NCBI RefSeq assembly: GCF_013389595.1
Contig: NZ_CP058306.1
Location: 3,485,934-3,549,933, forward strand
DNA: 64,000 nt
Direction: 5' to 3'
DNA from: Flavobacterium sp. I3-2
GTDB lineage: Bacteria > Bacteroidota > Bacteroidia > Flavobacteriales > Flavobacteriaceae
Shown piece after piece: positions 35,443-43,788 of the stretch (positions are counted from its first letter, which is position 1; every line of letters begins with the position of its first letter). The notes under the pieces were generated by a model that saw only the letters and a program-made list of their open reading frames with translations, was not told the DNA's origin and made no database searches. The position numbers were made by a program, and so were the translations under genes.

Positions 35443-35467
35443 GCCAAACAATTCCTCTGACTGCCAC
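35443..35467 (+). promoter_or_regulatory. Conserved ICE leader motif (traE operon)
   Basis: GCCAAACAATTCC then TCTGACTGCCAC, matching 9625-9649 in order and spacing. It lies about 90 bases before traE. The rest of 35302-35556 has no ORF and should hold the traE promoter. Confidence 0.4.
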
Positions 35468-35556
35468 ATTCTTACAACGCCTCAATTTCCATAAGACATT
35501 TGTCCCGAAAGCCCACAAGGTGTGGGATAACAAAAACAAATTAATGTGTTTCAATT

Positions 35557-35862
35557 ATGGAAAAACAAAGAAAAAAAGTTTTGCTGATAGCAGCGACAAT
35601 GTTGTCAGGAATTGGTGCATTTGCACAGGGAAATGGCTCGGCAGGTATCAACGAAGCTACCCAAATGGTAACGTCGTATTTCGACCCAGCCACACAGCTT
35701 ATTTACGCTATCGGTGCGGTCGTAGGATTAATCGGGGGTGTTAAGGTTTATAACAAATTCAGTTCAGGAGACCCTGATACATCCAAGACTGCAGCTTCCT
35801 GGTTCGGTGCGTGTATTTTCCTGATTGTAGCGGCTACAATTCTTCGTTCATTCTTCCTTTAA
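35557..35862 (+). CDS. traE: Conjugative transposon protein TraE (DUF4134)
   Basis: 101 aa. Signal-like N-terminus ending GAFAQG, then QMVTSYFDPATQLIYAIGAVVGLIGGVKVYNKF and ASWFGACIFLIVAATILRSFF, two membrane helices. DUF4134/TraE has the size and layout of VirB2-like pilins: a cleaved leader and two hydrophobic segments. First gene of the second transfer operon, starting behind the Septu-like cargo. The pilin role is inferred from the resemblance. Confidence 0.9.
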   Translation: MEKQRKKVLLIAATMLSGIGAFAQGNGSAGINEATQMVTSYFDPATQLIYAIGAVVGLIGGVKVYNKFSSGDPDTSKTAASWFGACIFLIVAATILRSFFL

Positions 35863-35873
35863 TCTATTGCCTT

Positions 35874-36203
35874 ATGAATTACAATATCAATAAAGGCATC
35901 GGCAGGACAGTCGAATTTCAAGGGCTGAAAGCACAGTATCTGTTCATCTTCGCAGGTGGATTGCTCGGTACCTTAATCTTCATTATGATAATGTATATGG
36001 CAGGTGTGAATTCTTACATCTGTCTATTCCTCGGAACCGGAGGTGCTTCACTCATCGTATGGCAGACTTTTTCACTGAACAGAAAATATGGCGAACATGG
36101 ACTGATGAAATTGGGAGCCATAAAAAGGCATCCCCGTTACATCATCTGTCGCAAGCCTATACACAGGTATTTAAAATTCACTCCTAAACCCAAAACCGTA
36201 TGA
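35874..36203 (+). CDS. traF: Conjugative transposon protein TraF (DUF4133)
   Basis: 109 aa. MNYNINKGIGRTVEFQGLKAQY then two close membrane helices (LFIFAGGLLGTLIFIMIMYM; SYICLFLGTGGASLIVWQ) and a basic C-terminus. DUF4133 members correspond in size and place to VirB3, an inner-membrane partner of the VirB4 ATPase. The ATG at 35874 is chosen over an upstream frame start inside traE. Its stop overlaps the traG start by 4 bases. Confidence 0.88.
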   Translation: MNYNINKGIGRTVEFQGLKAQYLFIFAGGLLGTLIFIMIMYMAGVNSYICLFLGTGGASLIVWQTFSLNRKYGEHGLMKLGAIKRHPRYIICRKPIHRYLKFTPKPKTV

Positions 36204-38590
36204 GAAATGTAGCTAAGACAGCCACATTGGAAAACAAATTTCCTTTGTTGGCAGTAGAGAACAACTGCATTCTTTCTAAAGATGCGGACATTACCGCCTG
36301 CTTTGAAGTACGATTGCCAGAACTGTTTACCGTTGCGTCGGCAGAATACGAAGCTATCCATTCCGCTTGGCATAAAGCAATCAAAACTTTACCAGACTTT
36401 ACCGTCATTCACAAACAGGATTGGTACATCAAAGAAAACTACGCTCCCGATCTGGCACAGGAAGATCAGAGTTTTTTGTCAAAATCCTACCAACGGCATT
36501 TCAATGAGCGACCGTTTCTGAACCATTATTGCTATCTGTTTTTGACCAAGACGACCAAGAATAGAATGCGTATGCAAAGCAACTTTAGTTCGCTTTGTAA
36601 GGGTACACTTATTCCAAAGGAAATCAATAAGGAAACGATACACCGGTTTATGGAAGCGGTGGCACAGTTTGAGCGGATTGTGAATGATAGCGGATTTATA
36701 AGCCTACGACGTTTGACCGAAGACGAAATCATCGGTACGGACGAAACACAGGGATTGTTGGAGCAATACCTAACGCTATCAAGAGAAAACGGAACGGCAA
36801 TGCAGGACATAGCACTAAGTTCTGAAGAAGTCCGTATCGGAAATAAAAGGTTATCTCTGCACACCTTGTCTGATACGGACGACCTGCCTGCAACCGTTTC
36901 GGCAGATACCCGGTTTGAAAAACTTTCCACCGACCGAAGTGACTGCCGTTTGTCATTCGCTGCTCCCGTAGGCTTGTTGTTGAGTTGTAATCATATTTAC
37001 AATCAATATTTGTTTTTGGATAACAGCGAAGACAACCTGCAAAAGTTTGAGAAATCTGCCCGAAACATGCACTCTTTGGCTCGGTACAGCCGTGCCAACC
37101 AAATCAACAAAGAGTGGATTGAGAAGTACCTTAATGAAGCGCATTCGTTCGGGCTTTCATCTGTGAGGGCGCACTATAACATAATGGCTTGGTCGGAAGA
37201 CCCGAAAGAGCTTAAACAGTTGAAAAACGATTGCGGCAGTGCGTTAGCGTTGATGGAATGTAAACCAAGGCACAATACAACGGATGTCGCCACCTTGTAT
37301 TGGGCAGGAATGCCAGGCAATGCAGGTGATTTTCCGAGCGAGGAAAGTTTTTACACATTCATAGAACCTGCCTTATGTTTCTTTACCGAAGAAACCAACT
37401 ACCACAATTCGCCTTCGCCATTCGGGATAAAAATGGCTGACAGGCTTACAGGAAAGCCTATCCATTTGGATATATCGGATTTGCCGATGAAACGAGGGAT
37501 TATCACTAACCGAAACAAGTTCATACTTGGTCCGTCAGGTTCGGGAAAATCTTTTTTTACCAACCACATGGTTAGGCAATACTACGAGCAAGGTGCTCAC
37601 GTATTGCTAGTAGATACAGGGAATTCTTATCAAGGATTGTGTGAATTGATTAAGGGAAAAACCAAGGGCGAAGACGGTGTTTACTTCACTTATACCGAAG
37701 ATAACCCGATTGCCTTTAATCCATTTTACACCGATGATGGTGTGTTCGACATTGAAAAGCGTGAGAGTATCAAAACTTTGATACTCACGCTTTGGAAACG
37801 TGACGATGAACCACCTACAAGGTCAGAGGAAGTTGCCTTGTCCAATGCCGTTTCAGGTTATATCGACCGAATAAAAAGCGAGGGCTTTTTCCCATCGTTC
37901 AATGGCTTTTACGAATATGTGAAAGGAGATTACCGCAAGGTACTCGAAGAAAAACAGGTTCGTGAAAAAGACTTTGATATAGCCAATTTCCTCAATGTTT
38001 TAGAACCTTATTATAAAGGTGGCGAGTATGACTATCTGCTGAACTCGGACAAGCAGTTAGACCTTTTATCCAAACGCTTTATCGTGTTTGAAATTGATGC
38101 GATTAAAGACCACAAAATCCTCTTTCCAATAGTTACCATTATCATTATGGAGGTATTCATCAACAAGATGCGAAGACTGAAAGGTATTCGCAAACTGATA
38201 CTGATTGAGGAGGCTTGGAAAGCAATCGCAAAGGAAGGAATGGCGGAATACATAAAGTATCTCTTTAAAACGGTTAGAAAGTTTTTTGGCGAAGCCATAG
38301 TCGTAACACAGGAGGTAGATGATATTATCCAATCTCCGATTGTGAAAGAGAGTATCATCAACAATTCCGATTGCAAAATCCTGCTCGACCAGCGTAAGTA
38401 TATGAACAAATTTGATGATATACAGGCAATGCTGGGGCTTACTGAGAAAGAAAAAGCACAGGTTCTCTCCATCAATATGAACAACGATGCCAGTCGCTTG
38501 TACAAGGAAGTTTGGATTGGATTGGGCGGAACACACTCGGCAGTGTACGCAACGGAAGTAAGCCTTGAAGAATATTTGGTGCGCCCATAA
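36200..38590 (+). CDS. traG: TraG, VirB4-like conjugation ATPase (5' exon, interrupted by intron)
   Basis: The frame encodes 796 aa, of which the last four codons (38579-38590) are intron sequence. N-terminal DUF3875-type region, then Walker A FILGPSGSGKSFFTNHMVRQYY near 434-455, Walker B KLILIEEAWKAI near 665 and VTQEVDDI after it. It is the main cytoplasmic ATPase powering TraE assembly and substrate transfer. The natural sequence ...VSLEEYL is cut after TTG at 38578 and resumes at 41065 as AYTTEETEKM. Spliced product: 833 aa. Without splicing the protein lacks about 40 C-terminal residues and ends in VRP. Function thus depends on intron excision. Confidence 0.92.
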   Translation: MRNVAKTATLENKFPLLAVENNCILSKDADITACFEVRLPELFTVASAEYEAIHSAWHKAIKTLPDFTVIHKQDWYIKENYAPDLAQEDQSFLSKSYQRHFNERPFLNHYCYLFLTKTTKNRMRMQSNFSSLCKGTLIPKEINKETIHRFMEAVAQFERIVNDSGFISLRRLTEDEIIGTDETQGLLEQYLTLSRENGTAMQDIALSSEEVRIGNKRLSLHTLSDTDDLPATVSADTRFEKLSTDRSDCRLSFAAPVGLLLSCNHIYNQYLFLDNSEDNLQKFEKSARNMHSLARYSRANQINKEWIEKYLNEAHSFGLSSVRAHYNIMAWSEDPKELKQLKNDCGSALALMECKPRHNTTDVATLYWAGMPGNAGDFPSEESFYTFIEPALCFFTEETNYHNSPSPFGIKMADRLTGKPIHLDISDLPMKRGIITNRNKFILGPSGSGKSFFTNHMVRQYYEQGAHVLLVDTGNSYQGLCELIKGKTKGEDGVYFTYTEDNPIAFNPFYTDDGVFDIEKRESIKTLILTLWKRDDEPPTRSEEVALSNAVSGYIDRIKSEGFFPSFNGFYEYVKGDYRKVLEEKQVREKDFDIANFLNVLEPYYKGGEYDYLLNSDKQLDLLSKRFIVFEIDAIKDHKILFPIVTIIIMEVFINKMRRLKGIRKLILIEEAWKAIAKEGMAEYIKYLFKTVRKFFGEAIVVTQEVDDIIQSPIVKESIINNSDCKILLDQRKYMNKFDDIQAMLGLTEKEKAQVLSINMNNDASRLYKEVWIGLGGTHSAVYATEVSLEEYLVRP

Positions 38591-39080
38591 GGGCATATAG
38601 TGAATGTGGTTTGGCAACCACTGGGCAAGTGTTTATAACGCCCATCAACAGCCGACTTATCCGAACGGGAAACCCGACGGGGAGTGTAGCATGTCGGAAA
38701 AGCCATAAGTCAACTAATTGTCGTGTTGCGACTGAATGGCGAGTTGAAAAGTTAGATATAAGGATGAAGTCTTGATTGATTGAACGACAGTCCGAACGGT
38801 CAGTTCTTAGGCAGTGACGGAAGACAGTTACCAACGTCACTTTGTGGTAATATCCTAATGACAGGTAGTAGTGATAGCATAAACAGACCACAACGTAACT
38901 GCAATAAGCAGAAAAGGGCGAACATCGCATCCGACAATCTAACGTGCCAATCGTTGCTATATGTCTAAATGGGGATTGCCTAAGTCGGAATGCCACAGGC
39001 GTGGCTATGGAAAAAGCTCCTGAATATCCGATACGGCAACGGAGTCTCCGTAGTAGTCCGAGCAGGGGAAAGCCCTGTAC

Positions 39081-40955
39081 ATGGCGAAGGGAGACAGTCA
39101 ATTTAGTTTAATACGATTAACGGAAAATGTGAGAGACATTATGAGAAATCCAGAAAAAGTATTGAACAGTCTAATAAGGCACAGCGGAAGCACGGACTAT
39201 AAGTTCGAAAGGCTGTACAAGGTTCTGTTCAATGAAGAGATGTACTTTATCGCCTATCAGAAAATCTACAGTAAAGTAGGCAATATGACGGCAGGAGTTG
39301 ATGGAAAGACCATCGACGGAATGAGTATATCCCGCATTGAAAGGTTGATTGCATCGTTGCGAAACGAGACCTATCAGCCAAACCCATCCAAGAGGACATA
39401 CATTCCGAAAAAGAACGGGAAGAAACGTCCGCTTGGTATACCATCTTTTGATGACAAATTAGTGCAGGAGGTTATCAGAATGATATTGGAAGCAATTTAT
39501 GAGGGTAGCTTTGAGCATACTTCACATGGGTTCCGACCCAATAGAAGCTGTCACACAGCCCTATTAAGCGTCCAACAGTCATTCACTGCTGTACGGTGGT
39601 TCATCGAGGGCGATATAAAAGGCTTCTTCGACAATATCAATCACGAAATATTGATTGGTATCCTAAAGGAGCGTATCGCTGACGACAGGTTCATTCGGTT
39701 GATACGAAAGTTCCTCAATGCAGGGTATATTGAAGATTGGGTGTACCACAAAACATACAGTGGCACACCGCAAGGTGGGATTGTAAGCCCCATCCTTGCC
39801 AACATTTATCTTGATAAACTCGATAAATATGTCAAGGATTATATCAAGGACTTCGATAAGGGTAAAAGAACTACGGCTACACGCCAGTACAGGCTACACG
39901 AACAGAGACGATACCGCTTGGCCAAGAAACTCAAATGTGAGACAGACGAAACTGTCAGAGAGCAGATGATTAAGTACATCAAAGAGTTGAGACAGGAAAG
40001 AAACAAATATCCAGCCTATGACAAGATGGATGGCAGTTTCAGAAAGTTAAAATACGTTAGGTATGCGGACGATTTTCTTATCGGGGTCATAGGTAGCAAA
40101 GAAGACTGCAAAAAGATAAAGGAAGACATCAAGGTTTACCTTGATGAAAAACTGAAACTTGAACTGTCTGATGAAAAAACCTTGGTGACTAATGCTAAGA
40201 AACCAGCCAAATTCTTAGGCTTTGATGTCTCCGTGCGAAACTCCGATGAATCCAAGAGAGATAAGCACGGTAGATCCGTAAGATGTTTCGGAGATAAGAT
40301 TGTACTCCGTGTCACAGCAGACGTGATGAAGAAAAAGCTACTGAGATATAATGCCATGAAACTGGTAAATGAAAAAGGCACAGAAGTTTGGAAACCACGC
40401 TCACGCTATTACATGAAAGACTTGGATGACTTAGAAATCATCAGTCAGTACAACGCTGAAATACGGGGCTTTTACAATTATTACTCAATTGCCAACAACA
40501 GCTCGTTTGTCCAGTCATTATCTTACATCTTGGAGTACAGTATGTACAAAACGTATGCACTTAAATACCAAACTTCAATCAGTCAGGAAAAGACTAAAAG
40601 ATGTATCAACGGAGTGTTTTCCATTCCCTACAAAAACAGGAAAGGAGATATAATGTACAGACGCTTTTACAAAGAGGGTTTCAAACGCCAAAAAGCTGCC
40701 CGTGGTGCTTACGTGGATAGTTTACCTGTCACAGTTACCATTACAGGAGGAAGAAACAGCCTTGTAGCAAGGTTGCAAAACCAGAAATGCGAATTATGCG
40801 GTGCCAACGAGAAATTGGAAATGCACCATATACGCAAATTGAAAGACCTGAAAGGTAAGCAAGACTGGGAAAAACGAATGAGTGCAAGGAGAAGAAAAAC
40901 CTTGGCAGTATGCTCAAAATTCCACGATAAGATACACGCAGGCAAGTTAGACTGA
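39081..40955 (+). CDS. ltrA: Group II intron reverse transcriptase/maturase
   Basis: 624 aa. Reverse transcriptase palm with GTPQGGIVSPILANIYLD and the catalytic YADD in LKYVRYADDFLIGVIG. Maturase (X) domain near 440-510 (RGFYNYYSIANN). C-terminal HNH endonuclease CELCGANEKLEMHHIRKLKDL...CSKFHDKIHAGKL. All three activities needed for splicing and retrohoming look intact, so the intron may be active. Start ATG at 39081 lies within domain IV of the intron. Confidence 0.95.
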   Translation: MAKGDSQFSLIRLTENVRDIMRNPEKVLNSLIRHSGSTDYKFERLYKVLFNEEMYFIAYQKIYSKVGNMTAGVDGKTIDGMSISRIERLIASLRNETYQPNPSKRTYIPKKNGKKRPLGIPSFDDKLVQEVIRMILEAIYEGSFEHTSHGFRPNRSCHTALLSVQQSFTAVRWFIEGDIKGFFDNINHEILIGILKERIADDRFIRLIRKFLNAGYIEDWVYHKTYSGTPQGGIVSPILANIYLDKLDKYVKDYIKDFDKGKRTTATRQYRLHEQRRYRLAKKLKCETDETVREQMIKYIKELRQERNKYPAYDKMDGSFRKLKYVRYADDFLIGVIGSKEDCKKIKEDIKVYLDEKLKLELSDEKTLVTNAKKPAKFLGFDVSVRNSDESKRDKHGRSVRCFGDKIVLRVTADVMKKKLLRYNAMKLVNEKGTEVWKPRSRYYMKDLDDLEIISQYNAEIRGFYNYYSIANNSSFVQSLSYILEYSMYKTYALKYQTSISQEKTKRCINGVFSIPYKNRKGDIMYRRFYKEGFKRQKAARGAYVDSLPVTVTITGGRNSLVARLQNQKCELCGANEKLEMHHIRKLKDLKGKQDWEKRMSARRRKTLAVCSKFHDKIHAGKLD

Positions 40956-40967
40956 ATAAATTGATGG

Positions 40968-41003
40968 AAAGCCGTATACCTGGAGACAGGTACGTACGGT
41001 TCG
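40968..41003 (+). ncRNA. Group II intron domain V
   Basis: AGCCGTATACCTG-GAGA-CAGGTACGTACGGTT: the catalytic hairpin with its AGC start, GNRA-like loop and two-base bulge, located just after the maturase ORF. Confidence 0.88.
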
Positions 41004-41064
41004 GGGGAGAGTTCTTGGAAACCTACCATAGTCAATATGGCAAGGCGCCGGGTCCTTATCCTAC

Positions 41065-41187
41065 GCTTATACGACAGAAGAAACCGAAAAAATGGAAGTG
41101 ATGCAGCTCGCTTCCGAACTGGGCGGTAACGTGGAACTCGCAATTAAGCATATCGCTATGCAAAGGCGCGACAACTTAAATCAATAG
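41065..41187 (+). CDS. traG: traG 3' exon
   Basis: In frame with the 5' exon: AYTTEETEKMEVMQLASELG...VELAIKHIAMQRRDNLNQ, the conserved TraG C-terminus, ending TAG at 41185-41187. It has no start codon of its own and is translated only after intron splicing. Confidence 0.85.
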   Translation, partial: AYTTEETEKMEVMQLASELGGNVELAIKHIAMQRRDNLNQ

Positions 41188-41214
41188 TAATTAACAATCA
41201 AAAATTTCAAGACA

Positions 41215-41847
41215 ATGAAAAAAATATTTTTAATGATGCTCACGGCAATCATGTTTGTCGTAGCACCGTCAGCAAAAGCTCAATTTGTCGTGACTGACCC
41301 CGCAAATTTAGCATCAGGTATCCTCAACAGTGCGAACGAAATTGTACAGACTTCCTCTACGGTAAGCAATGTCGTAAAGAACTTCAAAGAGGTTGAAAAA
41401 GTGTACAAACAAGGCAAGGAATACTACGATAAACTGCAAGCTATCAACAACCTTGTAAAAGATGCACGTAAGGTGCAACAAACAGTTTTACTGGTGGGCG
41501 ATGTGTCCGAAATGTATGTGACCAATTTCGGTAAGATGATGAACGATCCGAATTTCAAACCAAATGAATTAGTAGCCATTGGTAACGGGTATTCAGCACT
41601 GCTGAACGAAAGTACTGAACTGCTAAAGGAATTGAAACAGATCATCAGTGCATCAAGTCTTTCACTGAATGACAAAGAGCGTATGGATATTATTGATCGT
41701 GTGTACAAAGAAGTAAAAGAATACCACAGCCTTGTACGCTATTACACCAATAAGAACATATCAGTAAGTTACCTGAGAGCAAAAAAGAAAAATGATGCTA
41801 AAAGAGTGCTTGATCTGTACGGAACTTCTAACCAAAAATACTGGTAA
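41215..41847 (+). CDS. traI: Conjugal transfer protein TraI (DUF4141)
   Basis: 210 aa. Cleavable signal (MKKIFLMMLTAIMFVVAPSAKAQ), then a helical periplasmic domain (NLASGILNSANEIVQTSSTVSNVVKNFKEV; ending SVSYLRAKKKNDAKRVLDLYG). Matches DUF4141/TraI of CTnDOT, with the size and heptad character of VirB5-like secreted proteins. 27 bases downstream of the traG stop. Not the relaxase TraI of F plasmids despite the name. Confidence 0.88.
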   Translation: MKKIFLMMLTAIMFVVAPSAKAQFVVTDPANLASGILNSANEIVQTSSTVSNVVKNFKEVEKVYKQGKEYYDKLQAINNLVKDARKVQQTVLLVGDVSEMYVTNFGKMMNDPNFKPNELVAIGNGYSALLNESTELLKELKQIISASSLSLNDKERMDIIDRVYKEVKEYHSLVRYYTNKNISVSYLRAKKKNDAKRVLDLYGTSNQKYW

Positions 41848-41850
41848 ATT

Positions 41851-42846
41851 ATGGAATGGGATAATCTTCACGAACTTCTGCGTTCGCTATACGATGATAT
41901 GATGCCTCTTGCAGGTGATATGGCTGCGGTTGCGAAAGGTTTGGCAGGATTGGGAGCTTTGTTCTATGTAGCATTAAAGGTTTGGCAGGCTTTAAGTCGT
42001 GCCGAACCTATTGATGTTTTCCCATTACTTCGCCCATTTGCCTTAGGACTCTGTATTATGTTTTTCCCAACTATTGTGTTGGGAACCATTAATGCGGTAT
42101 TAAGTCCTGTTGTAACAGGAACCCATCAAATAATCGAAGACCAGGTACTTGATCTGAACAAGCTACAACAGCAGAAAGACCAATTGGAATATGAAGCAAT
42201 GGTCAGAAACCCCGAAACAGCCTATATGGTATCGGACGAAGAGTTTGATAAAAAGCTGGAGGAACTGGGTTGGTCGCCATCGGATATTGGAACAATGGCA
42301 GGAATGTATATGGACAGACAAGCTTACAAGATCGAAAAAGCTATCAAAGATTGGTTTCGTAACCTACTTGAAATACTATTCCAAGCTGCGGCTTTAGTCA
42401 TCGATACTATCCGAACGTTCTTCCTGATTGTTTTAAGCATTCTTGGTCCAATTGCTTTTGCCATCTCCGTATGGGACGGTTTTCAGTCCACGCTCACACA
42501 ATGGATCACCAGGTATGTCAGTGTATATCTCTGGCTTCCCGTTTCGGATTTGTTCAGCTCTATGCTGGCAAGAATACAATCCCTCATATTAGAACGGGAT
42601 ATAGCTATGCTAGTAGACCCAACTTATATACCCGATACGAGCAATACAGTGTACATCATTTTTATGATTATCGGCATTATCGGATACTTCACTATACCAA
42701 CAGTTACAGGATGGGTAATCCAAGCCGGAGGTGCAGGAAACTTTACACGCAACGTAAACCAAGCAGCTATGAAAACTGGAAATATTGCAGGTGCAGGAGC
42801 TGGTTCAGCAGCAGGAAATATCGGTGGAAAATTAATGGGAAAATAA
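41851..42846 (+). CDS. traJ: Conjugal transfer membrane protein TraJ
   Basis: 331 aa, multi-spanning: helices around 20-45, 55-85, 160-205 and 260-290 (IIFMIIGIIGYFTIPTVTGWVIQ), with a Gly/Ala-rich cytoplasmic tail (GAGAGSAAGNIGG). Matches TraJ of Bacteroides conjugative transposons, a VirB6-like inner-membrane channel component. Starts 3 bases after traI. Confidence 0.88.
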   Translation: MEWDNLHELLRSLYDDMMPLAGDMAAVAKGLAGLGALFYVALKVWQALSRAEPIDVFPLLRPFALGLCIMFFPTIVLGTINAVLSPVVTGTHQIIEDQVLDLNKLQQQKDQLEYEAMVRNPETAYMVSDEEFDKKLEELGWSPSDIGTMAGMYMDRQAYKIEKAIKDWFRNLLEILFQAAALVIDTIRTFFLIVLSILGPIAFAISVWDGFQSTLTQWITRYVSVYLWLPVSDLFSSMLARIQSLILERDIAMLVDPTYIPDTSNTVYIIFMIIGIIGYFTIPTVTGWVIQAGGAGNFTRNVNQAAMKTGNIAGAGAGSAAGNIGGKLMGK

Positions 42847-42866
42847 AATAATTAAATCAGTTAAAA

Positions 42867-43490
42867 ATGGAATTTAAAACTTTAAGAAATATAGAAAACA
42901 GCTTTAGGCAGATACGTTTGTATGCCATAGTATTTGCAGTTCTCTGTATTGGTATTGTAGGATATGCCGTATGGAAATCCTACAGCTTTGCCGATGAGCA
43001 ACGCCAAAAAATCTATGTACTGGATAACGGTAAATCCTTAATGCTTGCCCTGTCGCAAGATGCCAATATTAACCGACCTGTTGAGGCTCGGGAACACGTA
43101 AGGCGTTTTCACGAGCTGTTCTTTACCCTTGCTCCAGATAAGAATGCAATCGAGAGCAATATGAGCAGGGCATTCAATCTTGCCGATAAAAGTGCTTTCG
43201 ATTATTACAAAGACCTATCGGAAAAAGGTTACTACAGCCGTATCATTTCGGGTAATGTACAGCAACGCATAGAGGTGGATAGTGTCGTGTGCAACTTTGA
43301 CAGTTATCCATATGCGGTGCGTACCTACGCAAAGCAGTTCATCATAAGGTCTAGTAATGTAACACGTCGTAATCTGGTTACTTCCTGCTATCTCGTAAAC
43401 TCCGTTCGTTCCGACAACAATCCACAAGGTTTTAACATCGAAAAATTTGCGGTGGTAGAGAACAAGGATATAGAGGTCATCGAACGCTAA
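42867..43490 (+). CDS. traK: Conjugal transfer protein TraK
   Basis: 207 aa. One N-terminal membrane helix (IRLYAIVFAVLCIGIVGYAVWKSY), then a periplasmic domain (NRPVEAREHVRRFHELFFTL; GYYSRIISGNVQQRIEVDS). Topology and fold signals match VirB8-like assembly proteins; the family is TraK of CTnDOT. Part of the uninterrupted traI-traQ run. Confidence 0.9.
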   Translation: MEFKTLRNIENSFRQIRLYAIVFAVLCIGIVGYAVWKSYSFADEQRQKIYVLDNGKSLMLALSQDANINRPVEAREHVRRFHELFFTLAPDKNAIESNMSRAFNLADKSAFDYYKDLSEKGYYSRIISGNVQQRIEVDSVVCNFDSYPYAVRTYAKQFIIRSSNVTRRNLVTSCYLVNSVRSDNNPQGFNIEKFAVVENKDIEVIER

Positions 43491-43500
43491 AACAGGATAT

Positions 43501-43788
43501 ATGAAAAAAATCAGGGAAAATATGGAGAGGTTTTTTGACAAGCTGGACGACCGTTGGAGGGCTCTACCATTGAGGAAGCAACACCTATACACGCTGTACT
43601 TCTTTATTGGCTATCTGCTGGTTACTGTAGGCGTTGTTGCCAAAGTATGGTACGATACAAGCAATTCAAAAAATGATATGCAGATAGAGCATATTGAAAA
43701 CCCTGTCCTTAAAAAGAACGAAAGTCCTGCAACGTTGCAGGACACATTATCAACAATTTTAAAAAATCAGATTTATGAAAGAAAATGA
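43501..43788 (+). CDS. traL: Conjugal transfer protein TraL (DUF3989-like)
   Basis: 95 aa. RRWRAL-type start (DKLDDRWRALPLRKQHLYT), one membrane helix (LYFFIGYLLVTVGVVAKVWY) and a short polar tail. Size, start motif and place between traK and traM fit TraL. Its end overlaps traM by 14 bases. Role unknown; probably an inner-membrane scaffold. Confidence 0.8.
   Translation: MKKIRENMERFFDKLDDRWRALPLRKQHLYTLYFFIGYLLVTVGVVAKVWYDTSNSKNDMQIEHIENPVLKKNESPATLQDTLSTILKNQIYERK

Larger units (their letters stand above)
38579..41064 (+). mobile_element. Group II intron inserted in traG
   Basis: 2486 bases. The 5' boundary is GTGCG (consensus GUGYG) right after traG codon TTG; the 3' boundary ends CCTAC (AY). 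Joining the flanks restores the conserved TraG sequence EEYL-AYTTEE. Bases 38579-39080 are the structured domains I-III without a gene; the maturase ORF occupies domain IV. Domain V is at 40968-41003, with domain VI after it. Same strand as traG, so it can splice from the transcript. The boundaries were set by reading frame and consensus, so an error of a few bases is possible. Confidence 0.9.

Noticed and set aside
38590..39080. Possible short genes between traG and the maturase
   Set aside because: The stretch is structured RNA of intron domains I-III; frames are short and lack family resemblance.
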